NCBI GenBank assembly: GCA_900169235.1
Contig: FWCC01000121.1
Span: 62,001 to 126,000 of the forward strand
Reading direction: 5' to 3'
Source: Zarea fungicola
Taxonomy: Eukaryota > Ascomycota > Sordariomycetes > Hypocreales > Cordycipitaceae
DNA length: 64,000 nucleotides
Made by a program: the position numbers and the translations under genes. Positions 1 through 10,611 of the stretch are shown here, in pieces (position 1 is the stretch's first letter; each line of letters begins with the position of its first letter). The notes below the pieces were generated by a model. That model was not told where the DNA came from and ran no database searches. It saw nothing but the letters and a program-made list of their open reading frames with translations.

Positions 1-430
1 TATATCAGCTGTCTTGCCAGCTTGCTGTTAGCTTGCTAGCTGTTCCACAGCTTATAAGATGACTTTATAACGGGGCTTTTTATTTATAAGAGGCACTTAC
101 ACCTAGATGTCAGCGTAGGGGGAAAACCCCATTTTGAATTTTGACAAAAGTAATTGGCGTGCATGGAAGGTTAATTTTTTGGGTACCCAAGCTGAAACGG
201 TGACGTGGTCAGGAAGCAGAAGCTGCATAGGATTAGCCTGTGGATTGATACTAACTAGAGCGCGCCACCCTTTCACAGCAGAAAAGCCGACTCTCATTTT
301 TTGGTGACACAGCAACTCATTTAAAAGTGCCCTTCTCAGCTCTCAACAAATTTGGAGACTCGTCATTATTCAGACCTGCTGCAATCACGGGCGTTTATCA
401 CTCTGTGATCTTATAAGAAATATTCAAACC
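1..430. other. AT-rich left edge, no supported gene
   Basis: No gene is supported here. The first 120 bases contain short direct repeats of an AGCTTGCT-like word and two TTATAAGA words. The stretch could be the end of a degenerate transposable element, but no terminal repeat or transposase motif is visible. A 70-codon minus-strand frame at 103-315 lacks any recognisable domain. The 3' part of the stretch must hold the promoter of the zinc-finger gene that starts at 431. Confidence 0.4.
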
Positions 431-2166
431 ATGGACCCTGCTTCCAGTCCCGAGTCGATGGAAGCGCTGCTCTCTGTGGACCAGTTTGAAAAGCACATCT
501 GGGAGTGGTCCCGGCAAAATGATGCTAGAGATGTCATTTATAAGGTCAGCGACATGGCCACTTGAGTGATGTCGAATGTCAGACTAACTGCCCGAAAATC
601 TGCAGAAACTGCTCCAAAGCCTGACAAATGCCAACGAGCAGATCAAGCATCTTAAGAGAAACCTTGCATCTGAGACCATGTCTAGAGTTCAGTTTCAAAT
701 CCAAAACGACGACCTTGAAGTTAAAAATAAAAACTATGAGAGAAGAGCGGTAAATCATTCTCCCATTCATTTCGTCAAATTCAGGCATGCTGACAAGTAC
801 ATCACGATAGGCTACAAACCCCTACGTGATTGTACTTGTTGATGGCGATGGAGCCAAATTCCAAGACAGTTTGGTGCAAGATACCGAGACCGGTGGATCA
901 CAGGCAGCAAGTAAACTTAAAAAGCAGGTGGACGAGAAGCTGCGAGGAACACCCCTTGACGGCGTTGAAGTATTTGCCCGCGTATACGCAAACTTCCGAG
1001 GGCTCGGAAAGACCCTCCGCCAGTCGGGATTGGTCCGCTTCCCTGACGACGTTGACAAGTTTGCCCGGGGATTCACAAACACTAGACCTGGATTTGACTT
1101 TGTTGACGTTGATTACGGCAAAGAAAATGCCGACTCGAAGATAAGACGTGAGTCGCTCAGAGCTGCATTCCATTTTGTCGATGAATTGAACCTGACAGCT
1201 GCACCAGATTTACTTAAATGGCACCACAGGGATGAGCGATGCAAGAAGATATTCTTGGTCGCCTGCCACGACGCCGGCTACATCCACGATTTGCGACCGC
1301 TGCTAGACGACGATGACGATCGAATTGTTCTGGTTGAGACAACGCCAGCACCGGCCGCCTTTAAAACCTTGGGCCTGTCTATAACAAACTTTGGCGACGT
1401 CTTTCGTGATGCACCGCTCGAACCACTGGAGGGATTTGATGCGCCGTCGTCGCCCGTCCAAAGCGTACCGAATCACGCCGCAGTGCAGAACCACACCGTG
1501 GTGCCAAATCATGGCCCTGTACCAAATCACGGTACTATACCAAATCACGGTACTATACCAAATCATACCAACATGCCGAGTCAGGCAAGCATGCCGGACC
1601 ACGCCGCGGTGCCGAATCGCGCCGCGGTGCCAAGTCCTCCGCAAACACCAGCCCCGACCGTCTCCTCGTCTGAGCGCCGAGACAGCTCTGAGCTGCGGCC
1701 GGGTAGCTACGCCAACATCGGCGGGGACAATAAGAGTAAAAATTTTGTGATTAGCAAGGGCAAGAGACGCAAGCCCGCGCAAATTAATCTAAACGAGGAC
1801 GGCAATCGCATCGACGCGCCCATCCAGGATACCGCCGGCGCCGAGGCCAAGGCGTCCTTCCGCGAGAAGCTGGGCAGAGCCAAGAAGACGGCCTTTTGCA
1901 ACAGGCATTACCTGGAGAATCGATGCGAGTGGGGGCTCAAATGCGTCATGGAGCATTCCATGGCGCTCACGCGAGAGGAACTGATTGTATTGCGCTTCAA
2001 GGCGCGCACGGGGCCCTGTCCGCAAGGGCCAAATTGCCTGGAGGTGACTTGCTCGCGTGGCCATCACTGCCCGCTCGACCCGGACTGCAAGCGCCGCGAT
2101 TGCCAGTTCAACCACTCTCGCTTTGGAGATATGCATTTGAGCAGAGACAAGATGAAAGCAGTGTAA
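431..2166 (+). CDS. CCCH-type tandem zinc-finger protein with hexapeptide repeat
   Basis: Exons 431-544, 606-749 and 811-2166 join in frame across consensus GT-AG introns, giving about 537 aa. The N-terminal exon and the Lys/Glu-rich second exon (residues about 39-86) look like a coiled coil. Next comes a globular block starting near YVIVLVDGDGAKF, typical of fungal proteins that pair this domain with C-terminal CCCH fingers. A Pro/Asn/His-rich linker follows, with about nine hexapeptides of the type NHGTIP. The last 90 residues hold Cys/His clusters (CNRHYLENRCEWGLKCVMEH, then Cys-rich pairs ending CQFNH) that fit CCCH fingers. The expected role is RNA or nucleic-acid binding. I cannot name a specific function, and the gene is not obviously part of either metabolic cluster. 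Confidence 0.85.
1470..1633 (+). repeat. 18-bp coding minisatellite (hexapeptide repeat)
   Basis: About nine consecutive 18-bp units inside the zinc-finger gene encode variants of N-H-x-x-[VIM]-P. Two central units (GTACCAAATCACGGTACTAT type, around 1528-1565) are nearly identical at DNA level. The outer units have drifted. Unit length is a multiple of three, so copy number can vary without breaking the frame. Confidence 0.85.
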
Positions 2167-4171
2167 GTTGTATTCCGGTGCAGTGATGGGGTTAAAAAAG
2201 AAGTGTGCTGATGGGCAACCGCAGAAAACGCCTGGTTGAGGGAGAATCCTTCCCAGAGTACATTTAAGTTTCAAACGGCGAGACGAATGATCCTCGATGC
2301 GATTTGGACTCTCTGCCGCGTTGTCGCGCGATTTAAGAGTAATTTCAGGATTTCTATTCGATCCTTTTGAAGTAATGTAGGTAATCTGGCCACGGCCAGC
2401 ATTAATTAGTCTCTGGTTCCCGTCGCCGACCAATTGCCTACCACCCTTTGTACTCACAGTGGGAAAGGCAATAAGTATGCACAAACGTCGGTGGTGGCGG
2501 GAGCTAAGGTGGGTGGAACATGATGCAGATGGAATAGTGGCCACAGAAGCCAGTTTGGAAACCATGCTCTGTGGATATAGTAACACTGGGTTTTAAATGG
2601 TCATACAGGTATAGGAAGGCCTACAGCTCTGCTGTGAGCCAAAACCCGCAAGAGGGGCTTAAGGAAAGGACATCTCCAACTGCTGGGATGGAGCCTTCAG
2701 AGCCCATGGCGTCTACTGTGTCGACCCTCTCTAGTTCAACGGTTCGTCACTAACGCAAAGTCGTGCCCATTGTTCAAACATTTAGTTGTTAATTTTCTTG
2801 TTAATTCCCCGTTCATCTTTTAAGCCTATATCTATTCTTTTCACTTGTCACCCGACTGCTCTGGGCGCCTCTGCGCTCCACCCGTGGATCAGGCGGTTGG
2901 TGCCACCCATGCCGGCATAGTTGATTATGTTATGAAGAGTTGATCGGGTATTTCTGGGCCATCTGAGAGTTCGCCATGTATGGGGAGTACGCTGCGGAGT
3001 ATGAAGCTTTTACTTCTTTTGAGCTGGGTGTGGCCGCGTTTCCACAACAGATCGGTTCAACCGACCGGCCAGAGCGCGCAGTGCTGTAAGTAAGGCGCTC
3101 GCTTTGTTCCAGTAAATGGCGTTCCGAAATCATTAATAGTAAGTCACTGTACTCGATTTGGCGTAGGATTACTGCCTCTTTTGGTCTTAGAGATTGGACA
3201 TGATTGCTTAATTCACGAGGCAGTCGCAGCGGTTTAGCCAGAACTCGCTCACTTCCGGCCGCAGTAAGACTATTACTGTCCTTCCAATTATTTCCACTTT
3301 GTTCGCTCACACTTATCCACCCCTTCGCTTTAGTCAAAACAAAGGAGCAAAAGAAACGTCTATTCCTGTACAAGAACTTGCTCAAAAGCTGTCTTGTGGC
3401 CATTTGTCACCGCCCAAGATCAAAGGAGGTTAGCCCCGCGTTAAAACGCCATGGACAGGTGGGCGTACGTCCGTACTGAACAAGAAACAAAATGCCAGCC
3501 CTGATTTGCATCAAATCAGCAATTTTTAGCGTGCTAGAATTGAGAGTGCAGATCCGGAGACTGCATCCGACATCGGTCTTCCACTTCCACTTCCGCAAAT
3601 ACGTTGCTTGAGCAAACCAGTCAACAGTCACAACAGCCAGCTTTGATCGCCGGACGATCCTGCTGCTGTTCCGACAAGCATGATGAGACGTGCGTGTTGT
3701 GACTATTCACTTGGTTTCTCAGCATTGTGCATATAGAAGAATTACTCCCCTCTCTGTAGCTAACTTTTCAATACCATGCCAACAAGTTACCAAAGCATAA
3801 CCGTTGAGAGCACCACCTCACAGCCAGCACAAACGTAACTCTCTCGTGGCCGTATCAACGTTACGGAGCGTCCGCGTTCTCACCAGGGCACTATTGCGGT
3901 CAACTGCACTTGCAGGGTAGGATTGTATGATATTGACCACTGTATGTACCTCTAGCTACGCTTCTAATAGAAAAGAAGCTATGACAGTGATAACATAGTG
4001 TCGTTTATGGTCTTATACGAGCCATTCAAATACCAACCGAGAGAAAAAAGCAATGGGCAATGTCTCGTCCGTGTGAGGAAATAAACAATCATGATTTGAT
4101 ATATATTCAACGACACGCAAGGACCGCTGCTTGGTGGGATGGTACCATGTGTAGGCGTACATGGAGGGCGT

Positions 4172-4228
4172 TGGCATGCATGAAGTGCGTTGGCATGCAT
4201 GAGCTGAGCTGGCATGCATGAGGTACGG
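4172..4228. repeat. 19-bp tandem repeat, three copies with palindromic core
   Basis: The word TGGCATGCATGA occurs at 4172, 4191 and 4210, exactly 19 bases apart, separated by diverging GTGCGT- or GCTGAGC-like spacers. The TGCATGCA core is itself palindromic. It sits about 650 bp upstream of the P450 start. Confidence 0.8.
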
Positions 4229-4798
4229 AGCGAATGCGTTCACCACAGATTGGAAGAGTTTGCTCTATATACAGTCAGGGATGGGATACAATAAACAGTT
4301 GCGTAATTTTGTGCGACGTTTCGCATCGCTTACAGATCAAGCAAATATACGACAGACAACCTATAGCGTCGGCTATTCTTATCACATGTCCTCACTGGGT
4401 CGGCGCTTTATCTAGAACGCTTTTTCTCTGCTTCAATTTATTTTTCCACACCCAAGTGTTTAGTACTGCTGCAAGATTTTATGATTAGAATGCTCTATCA
4501 GCCATCGACTACGCAGCAGCTCAGCTCTGCATCAAGTCTCGATGTAGTGGTGTGGTAGAGTGCCCAGAGCTGAACCAATCCAATTGAAATGCAACAACTG
4601 CCGGCTGGAATCGAACGATGCAGGAGTACCCGGACGATGCAGGAGTACTCGGCATGGAGCCACATACAGATAGCACTCAAGCATAACGTAGGTGAGAGGT
4701 GGCCCATGTAAATGATCACATGGATAAGCCAGCAGCCAGCAGCCAGCTATGGAGCCTACTTGATACTTAAATACTTGACAAAATTTCCAGTTCAAAGT

Positions 4799-4806
4799 TA
4801 TAAATA
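4799..4806 (+). promoter_or_regulatory. TATA-like element upstream of P450
   Basis: TATAAATA lies about 70 bp upstream of the ATG at 4874, in an AT-rich leader that also has pyrimidine-rich stretches. It is a reasonable core-promoter candidate; position and sequence are the only evidence. Confidence 0.4.
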
Positions 4807-4873
4807 TCTCTCCCTAACACAAACATCAAGCACTTACACAATATTGAGATCCCTATAGCTTTTATTCTATAAA

Positions 4874-6513
4874 ATGATTGATACAATTATCAACTTCTCA
4901 TTCATTCTTTTGATTGGTGCTGCCTTCCTTGCGCATCGCCTGCTAAGAGGCAGCAGGATGGCACTTCCACCAGGGCCGGCAGGGTTACCTATTATTGGCA
5001 ACGTGCTGGATCTACCACCCAAAGGAGAGCCTGAGTACAAGCACTGGCTTCCATTCAAGGACAAATATGGTTTGATAAGCTCTGTTACTGTTCTGGGCCA
5101 GACGATGATTATCCTCCACAGCAGGCGGGCGGTGATTGATATATTAGAAAACACATCTTTAAAGACGTCAGGCCGGCCTAGCTTTACCTTCGCTTCAATG
5201 TGTGATTTTGAACGAATCCTTTCTTTCAAGCAATATACGCCAACATGGCGCAAACATCGCAGAATGTTGCATCAAGAAATGGGAACAAAGACAATCGCAT
5301 CACAGTTTCAGGATATCCAAGACATAGAATCAAGGCGTCTTCTCTTTAAAATACTCAAAGATCCACAGGCCCTTAGCCCTCATATTAAAACGTAAGGGTT
5401 TGATTATGAGCCTATCTTAACCGTGCTGATTGAATTTTTCATAGGTTGGCTAGCAGTGTCATCTTGAAATTGACGTATGGCTATAATGTCGACCCGCAAC
5501 AACCAGACCCATTGGTAGGCTTAATTGAGAGAATGATGGATAATGTTTCAAAGGTCTTTGTACCTATGTCGTGGGTAGTTGATTTGTTGCCTCCTCTTAG
5601 GTACCTGCCAAGCTGGCTTCCTGGCATGCAGTTCAAGACGACCGCTGAGGAGTGGCGCAAAATAAACGACCAGGTAGGCGACGTGCCTTACCACTTTACC
5701 CAGGAGCAGATGAAAAAGGGCGAAAATCGGTCATCTTATGTTTCTAAGAAGATTTTGGAAGAAACTGGACATGGTACAAGGGAAATTGACCCTGATGTGG
5801 AGGAGGTGATCAAGTGGAGTGCAGCTATAATTTACGGCGGAGGTGCCGATACGACTTCTGCCATTATCAGGGCATTCTTTCTTGCCATGGTCATGTTTCC
5901 AGATGTACAGAGGAATGCGCAGAGAGAAATCGATACTGTGATCGGTTCCGACAGACTACCCGGGGAGCAGGATCAAAAGAATCTTCCGTACATTTCGGCT
6001 ATTATCAAAGAGACGCTTCGCTGGTTTCCACTCACGCCAATGGGTGTTGCCCATGTAAGCGAAGCCGAGGTTCACTACGAAGGATACGTCATCCCAAAGC
6101 ATTCGGTCATAGTACCAGCAACATGGTGGCTCCATCACGATCCGGAGGTCTACCGCAACCCCGACGTTTTTGAACCCGAACGTTTCTTATCGCCGCGAGA
6201 TGAACTGGATCCCATGCAGACCGCTTTTGGCCATGGCCGGAGGGCTTGTCCTGGAAAGTTCATTGCTGAGAGTAGTTTGTTCTTGGCACTGTCGAGAGTT
6301 TTGGCTGTTTTCACGACCTGTAACGCCACGGATGCGTTGGGGAAGCCGATTGAAGTTAGGCGGCAGTTTTTACCAGGAATGATTGCCCATCCAGCAGAAT
6401 TTCCGTTTGACGTTGTGCCAAGGAGTCGTGCTCACGCAAATCTGATTGAAGAAATCGAACGGCAGACACCATGGGAGTCTGGGGACGCCAAATTTCTTGA
6501 TTTTCAAACTTGA
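4874..6513 (+). CDS. Cytochrome P450 monooxygenase (microsomal class)
   Basis: Exons 4874-5391 and 5445-6513 give about 528 aa. An N-terminal hydrophobic anchor (residues about 5-22) is followed by the Pro-rich hinge LPPGPAGLPIIG. The I-helix GGGADTT, K-helix ETLR, a PERF region (FEPERFL) and the haem loop FGHGRRACPG are all intact, so this should be an active haem-thiolate monooxygenase at the ER. The sequence resembles the large fungal group often labelled O-methylsterigmatocystin oxidoreductase-like; the substrate cannot be read from it. Its position beside indoleamine dioxygenase and kynureninase makes aromatic-ring hydroxylation of a kynurenine-pathway product possible. I did not see the cluster's CGG-N8-CGG element in its promoter, so membership of the regulon is unproven. 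The 3' end converges on the IDO gene. Confidence 0.93.
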
Positions 6514-6851
6514 ATTATATTTTTGTACCTTTGCCAGCCTTCATTATCGCAGCTAGAACGTCAAGGATGGTAGTGTTGGCGGGTAGTCGGTGGCTATACA
6601 TGGACAACATAGGTACCTTTGCGGTAATTTTCAATGCCTCTTGGCAATAAAATAGGCTGTAAAAGTCCATTTATTGACTAGTGTCTAAAAGGCTCTATAT
6701 TTGAGACTCATTTAATCTACTTCCTAATTGGAATGATTCAGCTTCGACTAGGCCACTGCTATATCTTGCCCTGCAACCTGCAAGCCTTCTGGTTTTGGCC
6801 AGCATTGTATTCCTAACATTGCAAAGTTACTAACCTAAGAAGTAGAGTATG

Positions 6852-8188
6852 TTATACCTGGGAGACTAGCAACGTCTCGTCTCTGGCCTGTTTTAGAAAT
6901 GGCACCAGAGTTGTTCCGCCTGTGCCAGTCAATTCCTGGTCTCCCGACTTTTCACTCGAAACCGTGGCCAGATTTCTTTGTGTCATTTCCGATGACCCTG
7001 TCTGTCTCGAAGGAAGAATAATGTAGCGCGTGACAATTTGGATATGTTTGTCCCGGAAGCTACTCAGCGCCTCGACCGCTGCAACATATGCTGTTCGTAG
7101 CTCCGTCTCGGTTTGTGGGGAGTCTTGTACGGCCTTCCTTATGCTTTGTGCTTTGGATATGTATTCCAAGAATCGTTTGTGTGGGCCCGGCATATAATCA
7201 CGAACTTCGTCATGGAAGCTCTTTTGGCCAGCGCTACCATGCGAGTTGTGATCAACGCCGAGCACAATGTCAAAGAACTGAATTAGCGAGCTCTGGCCAT
7301 TGCTTCCCCCTCTCAGATGCTTCCACTCTCCCTTGCCATTGCCGCAGTCGAAGAAGATGCCACGAGGAAGGCCAGCATGCTCCATATTCTTGCTGCCTGC
7401 AAGAAACGGCCGGATCTGGTGATAGAAAACAGCCGGGGCACACGATTCGTACATCCTGACCATGATGGCACTGACGTTGTCAATACATATGCGTAGATCA
7501 TTCAATGCCTTTGTGATGACGATATAGTCACTACTTTCGGTGGCTTCCATGGCTTCCAACATGGTCTGAATGATACCAGCAGCCTGTGTTTCCATGACGA
7601 TACTCAGCATCAGAAACCATCTCTCATCTTCGGTTCCGGTAAATGAAACAAGTACATCCAGGTCGTCTATGTTGGAAAAGTCATACTTCTTTATGCTTTT
7701 AAAGTTCCACAAGTTAGTTACAGCGTACGATACGCCTGGTGGCATCTCGACATGCTCGGCAACCTCCAGAAACGGAATGGCAATCTGCGGTGGAAGAACC
7801 TAGTATACAAGTATCAGCATCTTTGGTTGTCGTGCATGCCACTTTTGTACGTGACTCTTACATCTTTCGGCTCATCTCCGCCCCAGGTATGAGCGCTTGT
7901 CAGATAGGCAAGGATCACGTGTGCCCGGCGCCATTCGGCCTCTGACCGAAGACGTGACGGGGACAGTGTTGGAAGCTTCGCAATGGCATCGCGAATAGTG
8001 CCATTTCGGATATGCTTTGGCAATACTGCCACTATCCGCTCCCATGGTAGGTAGTAACCATCTGACAGAAGTTCAGGCATGCTTTCTGCTGGTAGAAAGG
8101 CATTTTGAGTAATGGAAAATTGAGACAGGTCGATAGTCACTGCTGCAGTCGTCTGTTGTTTGTCCCGTGAAAGGTTGTTAACAGTCAT
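6852..8188 (-). CDS. Indoleamine 2,3-dioxygenase
   Basis: Exons 8188-7862 and 7799-6852 give 424 aa, the usual size for a fungal IDO. The haem enzyme opens the indole ring of tryptophan to N-formylkynurenine, the entry step of the kynurenine pathway. Family landmarks are clear: the LWNF region, the block FFDIVLGVDHNSH, YMPGPHKRFLEYIS, the proximal haem-ligand helix KHIQIVTRYI (His) and the C-terminal GTGGTTLVPFLK. It is transcribed divergently from kynureninase across a 586-bp shared promoter, and catalyses the reaction two steps upstream of that enzyme. Fungi often carry several IDO paralogues; this one looks dedicated to catabolism, since no 3-hydroxyanthranilate branch genes sit nearby. 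Confidence 0.93.
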
Positions 8189-8589
8189 GGCGGAACACGG
8201 ACTCCAGATATTCGGTACGCAGGGAATATATCAACGGAACAAGTTGCAGGTCTAGCTACCAGGTTCTAGATCAACAGTCATGGGTAAAAGAATCCAAAGT
8301 CAAGTTTTGCATTCTAGTATGTCAGAGATGGAATTTATTGTTTGTCGCGAATAAGCCCCAAGTGCTTCAAATGAATAACAAGCACACTCTGTAAGAGAGC
8401 CTTTTGTAAGGGAATTCTGGTCATTTTGGCCCACTTCGTCTGACCGATGAACGCCACGCGGACTTTGCCTAAAATCGTATTTTCAAGTCACAACTAACGA
8501 GTTAGTAAAGGCCCGCTTTCCGATTACAACTATCCACTTTCCGTTCCGGAGGTCCCTCATGTCATGTTGGCATGAAGAGTGGAGGGTAT

Positions 8590-8603
8590 CGGGGAAGAGC
8601 CGT
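8590..8603 (+). promoter_or_regulatory. Near-match to cluster motif CGG-GG(N6)-CGG
   Basis: CGGGGAAGAGCCGT: the first half-site and GGAA flank match the shared cluster element, and the second triplet is CGT rather than CGG. It lies in the shared promoter between IDO and kynureninase. Confidence 0.45.
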
Positions 8604-8774
8604 GGTCCGTCAAGTTCGAGGCTTACATTTTGTCCCAGAACGAAGCGTTTGCTTGCCATATTATGACCGAAGCAGTACATTATGCTGTACATTGATTTTC
8701 GCGAGTATCAACCCCCCTACTCACCAGCGGCAGTCAGCTAAGTACGCAATTAAACCCTTGTCAGGCTCGATATC

Positions 8775-10397
8775 ATGTTTTCAAACTTCGTCCACCGACT
8801 ACGAAGCGGCCAACCTGTGGAATTTCCATCAGACTCCAACACTATCGCTTTTGCCCGTCGGCTAGATCACCAAGACGATTTGGCTTATCTGCGGGACGAG
8901 TTTGTGCTTCCATCAAAAAAGTCACTCAAGAAGACAAGTCTAGATGGTTCTGTCCCAGGTATGTATAAATCCTCGGGCTATTACGCAAACCAAAAGAATA
9001 AGCCTCCGCAATCTTACATGACAACGCTAACATACATAACAGTCCAAACCACGCTCACTACTGGGACTGCCGAAAATGAGGAAAGAGAGCTATCGGAGGA
9101 CGAAACGTCCCTCTACTTTGTTGGAAACTCGCTTGGTGCACAGCCAAAGGCGGTAAGGCGCTGTATAGAAGCTCAGTTGGAGACCTGGGCTTCTCTTGGC
9201 GTCAAAGGTCATGTAACTCCGATGGAGAACTCGCCCCTTAATCCTTGGCAAGATCTGGCAGAGGATTGTGCCAGAAAGTCTGCCTCGATGATTGGCGCTT
9301 CACCAGATGAGATTGTCATAATGAACACTCTGTCCGTGAATCTGCATCTCCTCATGGCCAGTTTTTACAAGCCAACCCAAAAACGCAACAAAATTATCCT
9401 CGAATGGAAGCCATTTCCCAGTGATCACTACATTATCGAAAGCCAGATTGCGTGGCATGGATTTGATCCACTGCAGACCATGATCAAGATTGAGCCAGAT
9501 TGTGAGGAAAACGCAGTCATCAGCACCGACAAAATTCTTCGCGTTATCATTGATCACGCCGAAGATGCAGCGCTTATTCTGCTCCCCGGGGTCCAATACT
9601 ATTCCGGCCAGCTATTTGACATGGCCAAGATTACTGCTCATGCCAAGGCCAGAGGCATCATTGTCGGCTGGGATCTGGCTCATGCGGTAGGCAACGTCGA
9701 GCTTAAGCTTCACGACTGGAATGTCGATTTTGCGTCTTGGTGCACTTACAAGTACATCAATGCCGGGCCCGGTGCAATTGCTGGTGCATTCATTCATGAG
9801 AAGTATGGCCAGGTCGAATACCCAACTGGGCCGGACCATCCTCCCCGCTATTGGCCGCGTCTGGCAGGCTGGTACGGCGGTGATAAATCTGTACGGTTTA
9901 ATATGGATAATTTATTTGTTCCGACTGCTGGTGCTGCAGGCTATCAGGCATCTAATCCCTCGGCTATTGATTTGGCAAGTCTTTCGGGTGCACTATCCGT
10001 GTTTGAAAAGACTTCGATGCACCAGTTGCGTAGTAAGTCGCTGTTGATGACGGCTTACGCAGAGTATTTGCTCGATGCCATTGCTCTAAAGTTTGCTGAA
10101 AGCAGCACCAGCGGCGATGAAACAATCCCACCTTTTCTGATTATTACGCCTAGGGATCCGTTGCAGCGTGGAGCGCAGATAAGTGTTTTGCTGCGTAACG
10201 AAGGGCTAGTAGCCTCGGTCGCCAGTGTCTGGGACAAGTACGGAGTAGTGTGTGATACCCGTAAGCCCAATGTGGTTCGTGTCGCCCCGGTGCCTCTGTA
10301 TACAAGATTTGCAGATGTTTGGAGATTCATGCAGCTGCTTGAGGAAGCCCTGAGCCTGGGAGAGACGAAAGTAGATTTACCAACACGTATAGTATAA
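8775..10397 (+). CDS. Kynureninase
   Basis: Exons 8775-8958 and 9043-10397 give 512 aa. The intervening GTATGT...AACAG is an in-frame intron, so reading straight through would add 28 spurious residues. This PLP enzyme (fold-type I) cleaves kynurenine to anthranilate and alanine. The signature includes YFVGNSLG near the N-terminus, the PLP-aspartate segment GWDLAHAVGN and the Schiff-base lysine in WCTYKYINAGPG, followed by RLAGWYGG and the C-terminal domain with VRVAPVPLYTRF. It cleaves kynurenine, or 3-hydroxykynurenine if a KMO acts first; no KMO is visible in this window, so anthranilate is the likely product. Divergent from IDO. Confidence 0.95.
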   Translation: MFSNFVHRLRSGQPVEFPSDSNTIAFARRLDHQDDLAYLRDEFVLPSKKSLKKTSLDGSVPGMYKSSGYYANQKNKPPQSYMTTLTYITVQTTLTTGTAENEERELSEDETSLYFVGNSLGAQPKAVRRCIEAQLETWASLGVKGHVTPMENSPLNPWQDLAEDCARKSASMIGASPDEIVIMNTLSVNLHLLMASFYKPTQKRNKIILEWKPFPSDHYIIESQIAWHGFDPLQTMIKIEPDCEENAVISTDKILRVIIDHAEDAALILLPGVQYYSGQLFDMAKITAHAKARGIIVGWDLAHAVGNVELKLHDWNVDFASWCTYKYINAGPGAIAGAFIHEKYGQVEYPTGPDHPPRYWPRLAGWYGGDKSVRFNMDNLFVPTAGAAGYQASNPSAIDLASLSGALSVFEKTSMHQLRSKSLLMTAYAEYLLDAIALKFAESSTSGDETIPPFLIITPRDPLQRGAQISVLLRNEGLVASVASVWDKYGVVCDTRKPNVVRVAPVPLYTRFADVWRFMQLLEEALSLGETKVDLPTRIV

Positions 10398-10611
10398 AGT
10401 AGATAGAAATCAATGCAATCTGCAAGTTGAAGTGCTGTCTCTCCATCGCCTGGCACTTTCTTACAACATTGTCTAATCAGTCGTCAACCTCGATTTCAAT
10501 TTACTGTACAACACTTCGTCTGTCTAAGGCTTCAGCAGGATAATAATTTCTTCTTATTCACGTCAAATCTACAAAGCCATTCAATTCCGCAAACTTCGCA
10601 GCTTTGGTTGA

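Larger units (their letters stand above)
2167..4873. other. Intergenic, no supported gene
   Basis: About 2.7 kb with only short frames on both strands, none with a recognisable domain, a plausible exon chain or a codon pattern like that of the neighbouring genes. It contains the 19-bp triplet repeat at 4172-4228 and a duplicated GATGCAGGAGTAC word at about 4618-4650. The last 100 bases carry TATAAATA at about 4799-4806, a likely core promoter for the P450 that starts at 4874. Confidence 0.6.

Noticed and set aside
1789..2586. 265-codon minus-strand frame
   Set aside because: Antisense to the zinc-finger exon for half of its length and no recognisable domain.
4590..4640. tRNA-like T-loop word (GTTCGATTCC on the minus strand)
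   Set aside because: The flanking bases do not form a T-stem or an acceptor stem.
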